In this document: positions 15,264-25,439 of the stretch, piece by piece
Numbering within the stretch: the first letter of the stretch is position 1
Layout: the number at the start of each line of letters is the position of its first letter
NCBI GenBank assembly: GCA_902826575.1
Contig: CADEFJ010000012.1
Coordinates: forward strand, 1 to 51,001
Reading direction: 5' to 3'
Source of the DNA: an uncultured Pseudomonadota bacterium
GTDB lineage: Bacteria; Pseudomonadota; Gammaproteobacteria; Steroidobacterales; Steroidobacteraceae
DNA: 51,001 nt
Notes under the pieces: model-generated
What the model was told of the DNA's origin: nothing
Database searches by the model: none
The model's input: only the letters and a program-made list of their open reading frames with translations
Translations under genes and position numbers: made by a program

Positions 15264-17645
15264 TCACCAGGAGCGCTCGAAGATGAGGCCGATGATGGGA
15301 AATGCTTCCCCTTCGTCTGCGACAATTACGCCCCGCCGCGGGTCGAACTCCTGCGAACCGCCGCCTGGACCGCCATAGACGTTGATCACGTCCAGGAACG
15401 CGACGAGGTCCACCGGGCCGAGGGTACGCCGGTAATCAACCCGGATATTGAGCGAGTGATAGTCATCAAGCCGGAGCGCGTTCTGCTGCGTCAGTTCCTT
15501 CGAGTAGCGCAGCGGCTGTCCAGGTCCCAGCACGTCACTATTGATGATGAAGTCGTCCGTGGGTCGCCCGGTCGCCCATTTCCAACGTGCACCGAGCTTC
15601 CAGCGTGCGCTGATCTCCCAGCTGCCGCCGATGGAGAAGAAGTGCTCGCGGTTGAAATCGGCGTCATAGGCCCCCAAGCCGTCGTTGTTGTCGATCCGGG
15701 CATCGTTGTAGGCGTAGACGACATTTCCGAACCAGCCATCTGCAAAACTCCGCGACAGAACGACGTCCACACCGAAATTCGTGCCTTCCCCGTCATTGGT
15801 GACCCGGCCGCTGGTGCGCTCCTGCTCGACGACGAGATTCTCCAGCCACTGGTAGTACGGCTCGACGAGCAGCGACCAGTCCTGGCCGAAGTACCGCTCG
15901 AAGCCGACGCTCACGTGCGTGATTCGCTCGTTTTCGATATCGAAGTTCTCCGGGCTCGCCGCGCGGACCAGGAAGCGCGGCGACTGATAGAACATGCCCG
16001 CAGTCGCTGACACCCGCGTGCCCGGCCCGGGGCGCCAGTTCGCCGCAAGCCGCGGCGAGATGAGCGATTCGTCCGAAAAGCCATCGCGATCGTAACGAAG
16101 CCCTGCTCTCAGATCCCAGTGAGTGAACTCGAACACCTGCTCGCCGTAGGCGGCATAGCTGGTCTCCTTCGCCTCATAAACCGAATTGATGCTATCCGGT
16201 GTCAAGGTAATGTATTGCTGCCCGGGCGGTCGCGGATCGGTCGAACGATAGACGAACCGGTCCCAGTCCTCCCTGAGGAAAGTCGAATAATCAACGTCGG
16301 TCTGCCAGACGCGCAGCCCGGCCGATCCCTGGCCGAAGCGGTTGCGAGTCACATAGTCGCTGTGCCAGCCAATCTCGGTTTCCTTCTCGGTGACGGCAAT
16401 CAGGCGCTCGCGCACCGGCACGTCCGGGGCCGGCGTACCCTCCGGCACGAGGTCCGGATAAGCCTCACCCTCCGCTGAAGTCTTGTCGTTGGCGCGGTGG
16501 TAGATGCGATTCGTCCATTCACCGTTCACTCCGACCAGGCGGCGCCAGGTCAGCCCCGTCAGGTACAGGTCCTGCTCGGTGTCCATCAGCGACACGTCCT
16601 CGAAATCCGGGGACTCGAGGACGTTGTAGATATCGCGCGTGTATTCCTCCGGCGCGTATATACCGAGAAATTCAATCGTGTTGCGAGAATCGAGGGAAGT
16701 CACCGTCTTGATGACGATATCGGTCAGCTCCGGCTGGCCAATGTCCAATTCTTCAATCATCTCGAAGACGCGGCCGAAATCGAATTGGCGCGCCGTGAGA
16801 AACACGGTCGTGTCTTCATGGATGCCGCTTGGCCCCTCGTAGTTGAGTTCGAGCCCTGCGATGTCGACCCGCAGGCTGGCGCTGGGCGTCGGGCTGCCGC
16901 CTGCGACGTCGAGCTTCAGCAGGGAGCCCGAGCGCCCTCCGTACGCGGCGCTCCAGCCGCCGGGCGAGAATTCCGCACCCGCGATCGAATTCGGCGCGAA
17001 GATCGAATAGCGACCACCGCCACCGATGTCCTCCTCCTCGCCGAGTGTCTGGTCGAAGTGAACCACACGGTCAAACGGGATATCGTCAATCAGGATCAGG
17101 TTGTCTCGGGGTCCGCGGCCGCGCACGGAGAAGCTGGCGAATTCGCCGTTGGAAATCAGCCCCGGCAGGCCGTCAAGCGCTCGCATGACGTCACTGCCTG
17201 TGCCCGGGGCGCTGCGCAGTTCCTCCCGGTTCAGCAAGGAGTTGCTCACCGCCCCATGCGGGTCGGCAATCTGCGCGCGGGCCAGAACCACGACTTCCTC
17301 GAGCGCCTCCGTGCGGGCGAGCATCTCGAGGTTCAGCGGAGTCACCTTGCGGCCGACTACACGTACGCTGGGTTCGCTGGCTGCAACCAAGCCCGGTCCG
17401 TCGGCCGTGACCGCATAGAGCCCTGCGCCAAGGTCACTCAATTCGACAGTTCCGTTGGCCTGCGTGCGACCGGTAATGACGTTGCCGTAGCGGTCGGTCA
17501 CGGTCACAGTCACGCCCTCGAGAGGCCTCTGTGTCTCCACACTGACGACCGCAATGCGCATCCCGCCATCCGCACCCTGTGCCATCGCGGCAAATGGTCC
17601 GCAGAAGGCCAGCGCTCCCGAGAGAATTCGAATGATGCTCTTCAT
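15264..17645 (-). CDS. TonB-dependent outer-membrane receptor
   Basis: This 793-residue receptor starts at ATG 17645 after a GAGGAG ribosome binding site. The signal peptide ends near residue 22 (AAMAQ). A carboxypeptidase-regulatory-like beta domain follows (about 30-110, GVTVTVTDRYGNVI), then a plug (from about 125; GTGSDVMRALDGLPGLIS and NLILIDDIPFDRVVHFD) and a 22-strand barrel ending in Trp (LIFERSW). Its architecture resembles SusC-like/CarboxypepD_reg receptors that import large or rare ligands. No siderophore or vitamin gene is nearby, so the ligand is unknown. It is divergent from the porin at 17965. Confidence 0.92.
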   Translation of the reverse strand: MKSIIRILSGALAFCGPFAAMAQGADGGMRIAVVSVETQRPLEGVTVTVTDRYGNVITGRTQANGTVELSDLGAGLYAVTADGPGLVAASEPSVRVVGRKVTPLNLEMLARTEALEEVVVLARAQIADPHGAVSNSLLNREELRSAPGTGSDVMRALDGLPGLISNGEFASFSVRGRGPRDNLILIDDIPFDRVVHFDQTLGEEEDIGGGGRYSIFAPNSIAGAEFSPGGWSAAYGGRSGSLLKLDVAGGSPTPSASLRVDIAGLELNYEGPSGIHEDTTVFLTARQFDFGRVFEMIEELDIGQPELTDIVIKTVTSLDSRNTIEFLGIYAPEEYTRDIYNVLESPDFEDVSLMDTEQDLYLTGLTWRRLVGVNGEWTNRIYHRANDKTSAEGEAYPDLVPEGTPAPDVPVRERLIAVTEKETEIGWHSDYVTRNRFGQGSAGLRVWQTDVDYSTFLREDWDRFVYRSTDPRPPGQQYITLTPDSINSVYEAKETSYAAYGEQVFEFTHWDLRAGLRYDRDGFSDESLISPRLAANWRPGPGTRVSATAGMFYQSPRFLVRAASPENFDIENERITHVSVGFERYFGQDWSLLVEPYYQWLENLVVEQERTSGRVTNDGEGTNFGVDVVLSRSFADGWFGNVVYAYNDARIDNNDGLGAYDADFNREHFFSIGGSWEISARWKLGARWKWATGRPTDDFIINSDVLGPGQPLRYSKELTQQNALRLDDYHSLNIRVDYRRTLGPVDLVAFLDVINVYGGPGGGSQEFDPRRGVIVADEGEAFPIIGLIFERSW

Positions 17646-17964
17646 GCCCAACTCCTCACTGCGCTCGGCGTGGCCGCCATGAATGGCAAGCAGAACTGCA
17701 CTGTAGACCAACCGGGGTGAAGGCCGCGTGAAGAGTGCGCGGCGGCAACTGTCGAGTGCAACTTGAAAGGTCGATCTCGCCGCACGATCGTCCGGGCTAC
17801 GCCCGCCATCGCCCGGAGTGCGTGCCGGGATTGCCTGTGGCGGCAGGGGCGCTTTGAACTTCCTGTCCCCCCGCGGCACGCCGCACTGGCGTCCGTTTGA
17901 CGTACATCAGTTCGCATCCTGCGGATCGCGTGTCTGATTGGAGGCAGTCCGTGGAGGTCAGTTG
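17646..17964. other. Divergent promoter region
   Basis: This is a 319-bp stretch between the divergently transcribed TonB receptor and porin genes. I see ribosome binding sites at both ends (GAGGAG for the receptor, GGAGG at 17953-17957 for the porin). I found no clear operator and no gene. Confidence 0.5.
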
Positions 17965-19206
17965 ATGGACATGAGAAGGCGACATGTTTGGAGTCTCGCG
18001 GCGTTGGCTGCGTGCGCATCGTACGTGCACGCAGACGAGCAGAGGCAATCCGTGGATGCGGCGCTGAAGGCCACGGTGCCGCTGGTCGATGTGCGCCTGC
18101 GCTACGAGAACGTCGACCAGGACGGGCTGCCCGAGGACGCTGAGGCCTTGACGCTGCGCGCAAGGCTGGGTCTCGAGACCGGCAAGGCCTGGAACACCTC
18201 GGTGCTGGTCGAGGGAAATTTCATGCTGCCGCTGCAGAACGACTACAGGGCCGATCCGGCCGTCGCGCACAACGTGCAGTATCCGGTGGTTGCCGATCCG
18301 GAGAACTACGCGATCAACCGCCTGCAGCTGACCAACAGCTCGCTGCCGCAGACGACGATCACCCTCGGCCGGCAGCGGATCAACCTGGACGACCAGCGCT
18401 TCGTCGGCAATGTGGGCTGGCGCCAGACCGAGCAGACCTACGACGCGTTGCGCGTCGTGAACAAGAGCTTGAAGAACCTCACGCTGGACGTGACCTGGCT
18501 GAACCAGGTCAACCGCGTGTTCGGCAGGGATTCCCCGCAGGGTCGTTACAGTGGCGACAGCCTGCTCGCAAATATGGGATATCGCCTGCCTGTCGGCCTG
18601 CTGACGGGCTTCGGTTACCTGCTCTCGTTCGATCCCATGACAGCGGTTCCCGCCGCGCAGGATTCATCCGCGACCTGGGGCTTGCGGTTCAATGGCGAGC
18701 GCGCCCTGCAGAACTCCGTCAAGTTGACCTACGCGGCTTCCTATGCGCATCAGCGTGAGCGCGGCGCGAACCCGCTGAGCTTCGAGAACGACTACTATCT
18801 CGCCGAGTTCGGCGCCGCGTATCGGCAGTTCAACGTGGGATTGGGTTGGGAGATCCTCGACGGTGACGGCCGCAAGGGTTTTGCGACGCCGCTCGCCACG
18901 CTGCACAAGTTCCAGGGCTGGGGCGACAAGTTCCTCGCGACGCCGGTGAACGGCATCGACGACCGCTACGCGAGTGCAGGCTTTGTCACGAAATCGGCCG
19001 GCCCGTTCGACAGCCTCGCGCTGCTCGTGAGCCATCACCGGTTTGCCTCGCAACGCCTGTCGCAGGCATACGGCTCCGAGACTGACCTGCAGGCGCAGGT
19101 CAAGCGCCACCGCTTCACCGGCACGCTCAAGTTCGCAGACTACGATGCCTCTGGCTTCGCAACCGACACGAGCAAGCTCTGGTTGCAGGTCGAATACACG
19201 CGCTGA
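17965..19206 (+). CDS. Alginate-export-like outer-membrane porin
   Basis: This 413-residue beta-barrel starts at ATG 17965, 7 bp after GGAGG, with a Sec leader ending about residue 24 (YVHADE). The mature protein reads as alternating amphipathic strands. It includes the family-like stretch TTITLGRQRINLDDQRFVGN and the end FADYDASGFATDTSKLWLQV. This is the pattern of alginate_exp-type porins, many of which transport hydrocarbons or organic acids rather than alginate. A decayed paralogue tail is at 27717-27800. No polysaccharide genes are near, so the substrate is unknown. Confidence 0.87.
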   Translation: MDMRRRHVWSLAALAACASYVHADEQRQSVDAALKATVPLVDVRLRYENVDQDGLPEDAEALTLRARLGLETGKAWNTSVLVEGNFMLPLQNDYRADPAVAHNVQYPVVADPENYAINRLQLTNSSLPQTTITLGRQRINLDDQRFVGNVGWRQTEQTYDALRVVNKSLKNLTLDVTWLNQVNRVFGRDSPQGRYSGDSLLANMGYRLPVGLLTGFGYLLSFDPMTAVPAAQDSSATWGLRFNGERALQNSVKLTYAASYAHQRERGANPLSFENDYYLAEFGAAYRQFNVGLGWEILDGDGRKGFATPLATLHKFQGWGDKFLATPVNGIDDRYASAGFVTKSAGPFDSLALLVSHHRFASQRLSQAYGSETDLQAQVKRHRFTGTLKFADYDASGFATDTSKLWLQVEYTR

Positions 19207-19455
19207 GGCAGGCCCGAAGGGCGAATCACGCTCATCGGCGCTTTCGGAGGTCACCCGCTCGCTCCAGGAAAACCTCCCGATCCGGACGACGCAGGTCGCG
19301 CCGGACCGAGTCGTGATTCCCTCGAAGTTGGCGGGCGGGCTACGCAGACGCAGCCGGCGCTCCGGCGCAGCATCGTCGACAGCATCATCACCATCATCCA
19401 TGGTGCCGGCTGCCTGTTCCTCTACAATCTGCGGCGGCAGGGCAGGGGAGAGCGC

Positions 19456-22404
19456 ATGTCGAAGTCGGGACGCCGGTGGTACGGCAGGTGGATTGCGGGC
19501 TGCTTCATCGCAGGCGCCTGTTTCGCGGGGCAGGCGGCTGCAGCCACTTTCTTCGAGGACGTGCAGGACTCGCTCACCTGCACCGGCCTCGCGACGCCCG
19601 ACGAACGCGCGGCGTTGCGTGCCGCCTGGCTGACCGCAAGCGATGCGGACGGGCAGCGCCGCTATTTCGGCGCGACCCGCGCCGGCTCGCGTGAGTTCCA
19701 CTTCCGCTACCTCACGCTGTTGCAGGCAGTTGCGAACCTGGCCGATGAAGTCGATGACCAGGTCGTGCGGCGGGAAGTCCTCGCGCGCATTCTCCAGTAC
19801 GCGGCGCGGCCTGAACTGAAGGCCGCCACGGACCCGCTTTTTCGCCAGGTCCAGCGCTGCGCATGGTTCCAGGCCGTGGAGTCCGTGCTCGCGTCGCGCG
19901 ATCGCGCGCTGCTTGGCGGCAGCGTGCAGCGCCTGCTTGCAAGCTACCGCGCGATGCCGCACGAGCTGCCGGTGGAGGACTGGCCGTTGATCCTGGCGCT
20001 GCGCGACGTGCGCGGGGACGCGAATGTCTCCCCGGAGCTGGCCGGGCTTGCCACGCTCGCGCTGGAGCGGGGCAATCTCCACGCGGGCCGGCAGGAGACG
20101 GCGCGCGCGCAGCGCGCCTGGCTCGCCGCCGCGCGCGGATTGTTCGAACTGGGCGAGGCGGAAGAGGCTTTCCAGTCCGCGATGGCCGGCGTGCGCGCCG
20201 ACACCGCTGGCACGGCCTCGCAATCACAGCGCTGGGGCGCGTATCCCGTGCTGTTCGATTACTTCATGGCGGGCGGCAGAATCGATGATGCGGTAGGGCT
20301 CGAGGCCCTGTTCCAGGGCAACTTCGCGCCTTCCGACCCGAGGGATCACGTCGCGAACTTCGAGGTGTTCCAGCGCCTCGCACGCGCCGCGGACAGCGTC
20401 ACCGAACGCTACATCAACGACGCGGCCTTCCGTGGCCGCGCGAGCGGCAACGTACTGGACAGGCGGATCACGCAGAGCAGCGAGTTCGGGCTGGCCGCGG
20501 ACCGCGAGATGAAGGACTACCATCTGTCGCTGACTTCGCTGCGGCGCGCGCAGCGTGAGCTCACCGATCAGGCCTGGGAGCCGGACTTCCTGCCGCAGTT
20601 GACGCGCGCCGACCCGAACCATGCGCCGGGGCTTGCGCGCACCTACCTCGACATGGCGCGCAAGCAGACCGCTACGCACCTGAAGTCCGGCATGCTGGTC
20701 AGCAAGCGCGAGCGCATCATTTACCGGCGGCAGTACTCGAGGCTGATCGGGGATTTCGCGAGGCTGTTGCCTTACGTGGAGCGCGAGCGCAGCGACCTGG
20801 TCGAGCAGAGCTTCGCGCTGGCGCAGATGGCCTCGCACAACGGCGCCTCGGCGGTCGCCACCAGCGGGCTCATGGGTCTCAACCGCAGCGGCGTCACGGC
20901 TGACTCGCTGACCTGGAACCTGCGGATGATCGAGAACCCCGCGGCCTACCTGCAGACGCTGCTTGCCGGTGTCGACGCGGCGTATCCGGCGGGCGTTGCC
21001 GCCAACCGCAATGTCAGCCTGGATGCCCCCTGGCAGCTCATCGCCCTGACGCGCAGCGATGTGTTCGAGAACCGCGAGCAGTTCGCGACGCTCCTCTACC
21101 AGCGCGACCCGCAGCTTGCGGCGTTCACGCTCGGGGCGCCTTTCCCGATCGCCACCTACCGGAAGTTCCTCGGGCCGAAGGACGCGCTGGTGGCCACGCA
21201 CGTCGCAAGCGACGCGGTCCATGTCTGGGTGCTCACCGCGCGCGGCGCGCGACTCGCGTCGACCAAGGTGGCGGCGGGCGAGGTCGAGGCCCTGGTGGGC
21301 CGCGTGCGCGCGAGTGTCGAGCAGGCCGTGAAGGACCCGCTGCGAGCGCAGATTGACTATGACGCCGAGGCGGCATGGAAGTTGTTCGGGCTGACCTTCG
21401 AACCGGTGATGGCGCAGCTTGCGGGCAGCGCGCGTGTCTACTGGTACGGCGACAAGGCGCTTGCGGCGTTGCCGCCGGCGATCCTGCTGACGAAGGCCCC
21501 GGCGAAGCCGCGGCTTGCGACGTTCAATGAACTGAAATCGGCGTCGTTCCTTGCCAGCGAGTTCCCGCTGGTGAGCATGCCGGAGCTGTCCATCTATCCG
21601 CTGGCGCTCAATCCCACACGCCGGCACGACGCGGGGAGGCCCGGGGGTGCCGGGCCGGAGTTCCTCGGTATCGGCGCTACCGGTTTGTCCGCGCAGGAGC
21701 TGCAAGCCGGCAGCTTCTCGCGCTCGCTGGAGCTTGCCGGCGCCGGCAATGCCGCGGTGGCACTCGCCGGCCTGCCGAAGCTGGAGGAAACCGTTTCGCA
21801 GTTGCGTGCCATCGAGCGTTCCATCGGTGCGGACCGGTCCACGCTTTGGCTCGGACCCGAAGCAACGAGGCAGAAGCTGCTGGATGCCGACCTCACTGCC
21901 TATCGCGTACTCGTCATCGCCACGCATGGCTTCCTGCCGGGCGAGATGGAGCAGTGCGGAATCGGTCCGTACCCCTCGCTGATGCTCTCGCCGCTCGCGG
22001 ATTCGGCGGCGCCCTGCAAGGATTCACTGCTGACTACGCGCGACATCTCACAGCTGAAGCTCGATGCCGATCTCGTGGTGCTTTCCGCCTGCAACACGGC
22101 GCGCAGCGGCAGTCGCGGCGGTGTCGAGGATGAATCGTTCCTCGGGCTTGCGGCATCCTTTGGCGCCGCCGGTGCGCGCAACCTGGCCGTGAGCCACTGG
22201 CCGGTGCTCGTCGGCGCGGCCAGCGACCTGACCGCGGGCATGATCGGCGCAACGAAAGCCGAGGGCGTGGCCCTCGATGTCTCGCTGCAGCGATCGATCG
22301 CGCGCTTGCGCGCGACGGCGCAGACCGCGCTCGAGGCGCATCCGGCCTACTGGGGGCCATTCGTGCTGGTGGGTTCAGGGCGCAGCACGCTGCGCGGCGA
22401 ATAG
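19456..22404 (+). CDS. Exported CHAT-domain caspase-like protease
   Basis: This 982-residue protein has an N-terminal hydrophobic leader (residues 11-30, IAGCFIAGACFAGQAAA), a long alpha-helical repeat region (about 35-550) and a C-terminal CHAT peptidase domain (about 690-980). The catalytic pair is visible as His824 (VIATHGF) and Cys879 (LSACNTARSG). The late segment NLAVSHWPV and the closing YWGPFVLVG are also typical. CHAT proteases are caspase relatives, many activated by partners bound to their helical repeats. Here the enzyme would act in the periplasm or at the membrane. It converges with a FecR-like and a CHASE2 gene, 22 bp away. Substrate unknown. Confidence 0.9.
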   Translation: MSKSGRRWYGRWIAGCFIAGACFAGQAAAATFFEDVQDSLTCTGLATPDERAALRAAWLTASDADGQRRYFGATRAGSREFHFRYLTLLQAVANLADEVDDQVVRREVLARILQYAARPELKAATDPLFRQVQRCAWFQAVESVLASRDRALLGGSVQRLLASYRAMPHELPVEDWPLILALRDVRGDANVSPELAGLATLALERGNLHAGRQETARAQRAWLAAARGLFELGEAEEAFQSAMAGVRADTAGTASQSQRWGAYPVLFDYFMAGGRIDDAVGLEALFQGNFAPSDPRDHVANFEVFQRLARAADSVTERYINDAAFRGRASGNVLDRRITQSSEFGLAADREMKDYHLSLTSLRRAQRELTDQAWEPDFLPQLTRADPNHAPGLARTYLDMARKQTATHLKSGMLVSKRERIIYRRQYSRLIGDFARLLPYVERERSDLVEQSFALAQMASHNGASAVATSGLMGLNRSGVTADSLTWNLRMIENPAAYLQTLLAGVDAAYPAGVAANRNVSLDAPWQLIALTRSDVFENREQFATLLYQRDPQLAAFTLGAPFPIATYRKFLGPKDALVATHVASDAVHVWVLTARGARLASTKVAAGEVEALVGRVRASVEQAVKDPLRAQIDYDAEAAWKLFGLTFEPVMAQLAGSARVYWYGDKALAALPPAILLTKAPAKPRLATFNELKSASFLASEFPLVSMPELSIYPLALNPTRRHDAGRPGGAGPEFLGIGATGLSAQELQAGSFSRSLELAGAGNAAVALAGLPKLEETVSQLRAIERSIGADRSTLWLGPEATRQKLLDADLTAYRVLVIATHGFLPGEMEQCGIGPYPSLMLSPLADSAAPCKDSLLTTRDISQLKLDADLVVLSACNTARSGSRGGVEDESFLGLAASFGAAGARNLAVSHWPVLVGAASDLTAGMIGATKAEGVALDVSLQRSIARLRATAQTALEAHPAYWGPFVLVGSGRSTLRGE

Positions 22405-22426
22405 CGCCGCGTGTGCGCGGGATCTT

Positions 22427-23320
22427 CTAGGGCGGCGCGCCGCCCGGCCCCCACAGCAGCAGATCACCGAGCTTGCCGGCCAGCGGATCGCCGGCCCGGA
22501 TTCGCGGTGCGAGCAGATCGAAGCTCTCGAAACGCCAGCGGCCCGCGTCCTGCTCGGCGAGCCAGTACGCCTGGGCCAGCAGCGCAAGATTTGCGCCTCC
22601 ATCGGTGGCGAGGTCGTCCGGCGGTGCGGGCCTTGCAGCCACGGTATCCAGCGCCAGCCGTTTGGTGTCGGTGGCCGTGGCGATCTCCACGGCGACGCGG
22701 CCGGCCGGAAGCACGATCTCGCGAAAGCGCGCCGCGCGATTCGACGTGACGGTGCGGGCGATTTCCCCGCCGCGTGCATCGCGCACCACAACGGTGAACG
22801 GCGCGCATCCGCCTTTCCATGCAAAGCGCAGGTCGCGCGTGCCCGCGACCACTGCCGAGCCCTCCGGAAACAGCGGCACGTCGATCGCACCGGCGCCGGC
22901 GCAGTCCTCGCCGCCCTGCGAGGCCGCGATACGGCTGGCGCGGTAGGGCTCGCCGAAATAGCCCTGGAGGCTCGCGAGCATCTTCCCGACCATGCCGAGT
23001 CCCTTCGCGGAAGCCGGAGCCAATGCCAGCGTGCCGGGGCCAGTGATTCGCGTGGCGCCGCCATCGGCCCCGGTCACGATCACCAGGCCGCCGGCGGGCA
23101 GTTCGACCATGTCGCCAGCATAGACTTGTGTGCCGATCGTCAGCGGCGCCGGCGCCGTCCGTGCCGGCCCGGTGATCGAGTAGCGATCCTTGACCGGCTG
23201 GTATTCGGCAACGATGCCGACCGGCTCGCGGGCTTGCGCACCAGCGGTGGCCTCAGCGAGTCCCAGGCACAACGGCAGCGCGAACAACGCGCGCAGCAGG
23301 GTTTCCAGCCTCTTGTTCAT
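22427..23320 (-). CDS. FecR-like exported protein
   Basis: This 297-residue protein has a signal peptide (residues 1-29, ending TAGAQA) and a beta-rich region at about 30-115. That region resembles a FecR domain: alternating strands with GTQVYAGDMVELPAGGLVIV and an ITGPGTLAL closing strand. The remainder contains a segment like an immunoglobulin-type strand set (FAWKGGCAPFTVVV) and an alpha-helical end. No transmembrane helix remains after cleavage. It lies 10 bp downstream of the CHASE2 gene and is co-transcribed with it. FecR domains often occur beside CHASE2 sensors and CHAT proteases, so it may help sense or relay an envelope signal. Confidence 0.72.
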   Translation of the reverse strand: MNKRLETLLRALFALPLCLGLAEATAGAQAREPVGIVAEYQPVKDRYSITGPARTAPAPLTIGTQVYAGDMVELPAGGLVIVTGADGGATRITGPGTLALAPASAKGLGMVGKMLASLQGYFGEPYRASRIAASQGGEDCAGAGAIDVPLFPEGSAVVAGTRDLRFAWKGGCAPFTVVVRDARGGEIARTVTSNRAARFREIVLPAGRVAVEIATATDTKRLALDTVAARPAPPDDLATDGGANLALLAQAYWLAEQDAGRWRFESFDLLAPRIRAGDPLAGKLGDLLLWGPGGAPP

Positions 23321-23330
23321 GGTTGCCGAT

Positions 23331-24638
23331 CTACTCCTTGCGCCCCGGTATCGAAAAGAAATAGTCCAGTTTCCTCTGCGCCGCGAACCACTCCCGGACG
23401 AGTTCCCAGAGCTTGCGGGTGCCGGCGAGGACCACCATCAGCGAAATCGCCACGATGATCACCTCGAACACCGTGAAGGTACCGAACCAGCGGATCGCGC
23501 CGGTGGCCAGCGCGACGAGTATCACCAACTGCGTCGCGATGCGAAACCGCTTCATCAGCAGGTCGGCCGCGAGCAGCAGCGCAAACACCGCGAGCGTCGC
23601 CAGCCGGAATCCCCAGCCATAGCTCGCACCGCGCAGCCCGGACAACTGCCCCAGGTAGACCTGCTGCGCAAGGATCTCCACGCCTGGCAGGTTGCCATAG
23701 GCCGTGCGATGGAAATCGCGCGATGCAGGATGCGAGGCACCGATGAACACGACTCTGCCGCCAAACAGTGCCGCGTCGTCGCGGTGAGCGTCGCTGTCGG
23801 CGACCAGCCGCGCCGGTACCGAGGCGAAGCGCGGAGTCACGATGGTGGTGCCCCTGCCCGCAACGCCGCGCAGGCCGGCCACGCTGGTGACGAGCAGGCG
23901 TGGCCGGTGTTGCACCTCGGCGATTCCACGGCAGTCGCCGGAAAGGCGCGGCGGATCCGGTCGCGGCAGCAGCCCGCCACCATCCGCTGCGCTCACCAGC
24001 GCGGCGAGCCGCGCAGGGATCGACGGCAGGATTTCGGTACCGCCGTCCGTACACACTTCGCGCCACAGCGACCAGTGCCTCACGACGCCATCGTCGTCGG
24101 AATCGAGCATCGCGTCGGCCCACACCAGGTTGTCGCGGCCCTGGAACACCGCGTCGTAGTGACCGGGCGCCGGGCTGCGTGCGCCGTCAGCAGCCACTTC
24201 AAGGCGCTTGGGAAAAACAATGGGCGGCGCATCGACCGGATATCGTTCGAGGAAGGGCAGCAGCCCGTCGGGTTCCTGGGGCGTGCCGAGATCGATGTCC
24301 ATCACGATGGCCAGAGGACTGCTGCCGGGCCCGGGCCGCAGCAGGTTGGCGACGATGCTCGCGAGTTCGGCGCGCGGCGTGGCCGCCGGCTCACCCCAGA
24401 GCTTCCACGTCTGTGCATCGATGTCGACGATGGCCACCGGCACGCCTTCGCGACTCGCAAGGCGCTCCGCGGACACGGCGCGCAGGATGCCATCGGTGCT
24501 GATGTCGATGCGCCCGAGGTAACGCACGATCCATGGCGAGGCGATCGCGCCGAAAATCAGGAACAGGAGAGCGAGCGGCAGCGCCAGGACCATGGTCCTG
24601 CGATGGCGTGTTCGGCCCAGGTATTCAGCCATGCGCAT
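23331..24638 (-). CDS. CHASE2-domain membrane sensor without output domain
   Basis: This is a protein of 435 residues (433 if started at ATG 24632). One N-terminal transmembrane helix (about 16-37) leads into a periplasmic CHASE2 domain (about 40-330). CHASE2 hallmarks include VAIVDIDAQTWKLWG, a VMDIDLG strand and GGRVVFIGASHPASRDFHRT. Three C-terminal transmembrane helices (about 340-410) follow, and then only a short cytoplasmic tail rich in basic and aromatic residues. Most CHASE2 proteins end in a cyclase, kinase or phosphatase; this one does not, so its output must be a partner, plausibly the FecR-like or CHAT protein next door. Confidence 0.88.
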   Translation of the reverse strand: MRMAEYLGRTRHRRTMVLALPLALLFLIFGAIASPWIVRYLGRIDISTDGILRAVSAERLASREGVPVAIVDIDAQTWKLWGEPAATPRAELASIVANLLRPGPGSSPLAIVMDIDLGTPQEPDGLLPFLERYPVDAPPIVFPKRLEVAADGARSPAPGHYDAVFQGRDNLVWADAMLDSDDDGVVRHWSLWREVCTDGGTEILPSIPARLAALVSAADGGGLLPRPDPPRLSGDCRGIAEVQHRPRLLVTSVAGLRGVAGRGTTIVTPRFASVPARLVADSDAHRDDAALFGGRVVFIGASHPASRDFHRTAYGNLPGVEILAQQVYLGQLSGLRGASYGWGFRLATLAVFALLLAADLLMKRFRIATQLVILVALATGAIRWFGTFTVFEVIIVAISLMVVLAGTRKLWELVREWFAAQRKLDYFFSIPGRKE

Positions 24639-24790
24639 TGTCCATTTCTATCACAGTCGCGAATCGCGCATCCGCTGCGCACTGTCATGGCCGTACATGG
24701 CCCCCTTCCACGCCGACGCAGCGGCGTTGTCGAGACGCGGGCGGCACGGTACGCTGTACAGACGACCTGATCCAGCCTGGCGGATGCACC

Positions 24791-25210
24791 ATGAGAGAAC
24801 ATCGCCTCGCCCATGCCTTCACCCGCGTCGCCAAGTCGACCGCGCGTATCTCGGGTCGCCCTGTCGTGTTCGGCCTGGCTGTGTTGGTGATCGTGGTCTG
24901 GGCGACCAGCGGCCCCTTGTTCGGCTTCAGCGACACGTGGCAACTGGTCATCAACACGGGCACGACGATAGTCACGTTCCTGATGGTGTTCCTGATCCAG
25001 AACACGCAGTACCGGGATACCGAGGCGTTGCAGATCAAACTCGATGAGCTGATTCGCGCGCTCGACGGCGCGCACAATGCAATGATGGCCCTCGAAGAGC
25101 TGGAGGACGAGCAGCTCGAAGCGATACGCAAACGGTATGCGCGCCTGGCCGAGGCCGCAAGGAAGCATCTCGAAGACGACCTGCGCGGGAATGACGAAGC
25201 CCTGGGGTAG
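24791..25210 (+). CDS. Low-affinity iron permease family membrane protein
   Basis: This 139-residue protein has two transmembrane helices (about 27-47 and 55-74, VFGLAVLVIVVWATSG and TIVTFLMVFLIQNTQ). A charged helix follows (DTEALQIKLDELIRAL, residues 79-94), with an acidic coiled-coil end. This is the pattern annotated as low-affinity iron permease family; transport by bacterial members is not well shown. It starts at ATG 24791 and stands alone, divergent from the CHASE2 gene with about 150 bp between. Confidence 0.82.
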   Translation: MREHRLAHAFTRVAKSTARISGRPVVFGLAVLVIVVWATSGPLFGFSDTWQLVINTGTTIVTFLMVFLIQNTQYRDTEALQIKLDELIRALDGAHNAMMALEELEDEQLEAIRKRYARLAEAARKHLEDDLRGNDEALG

Positions 25211-25439
25211 ATCTCATGGCATCCACAAGCACGCCGCGCGTACTTGTGCCGGTAATGGTCTGGGAGTCATCTGGTCGCCCCTGCCGAATCGGCGTTCGCG
25301 AAAGCGCAAAGCGGTATTCGCCGAGGCTCACGGGGTAGTGCTCAGTTGGCGGGCGCCGCGCATCGCGCCATCGTGGTGCCGGATTCGACTGTCGGCGCAT
25401 CCATGCTAACGTCGCGTGGGAAATCGAACGTAGAAGGCA

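Noticed and set aside
17845-17865. Short similarity between the window start (about 40-60) and about 17850 (TTTGAACTTCCT)
   Set aside because: Only a dozen bases match and neither copy has structure around it; chance is sufficient.
22430-22445. Perfect 16-bp GC palindrome at the end of the FecR-like gene
   Set aside because: It lies inside the coding sequence and has no U-run, so I do not call a terminator; random occurrence is likely in such GC-rich DNA.
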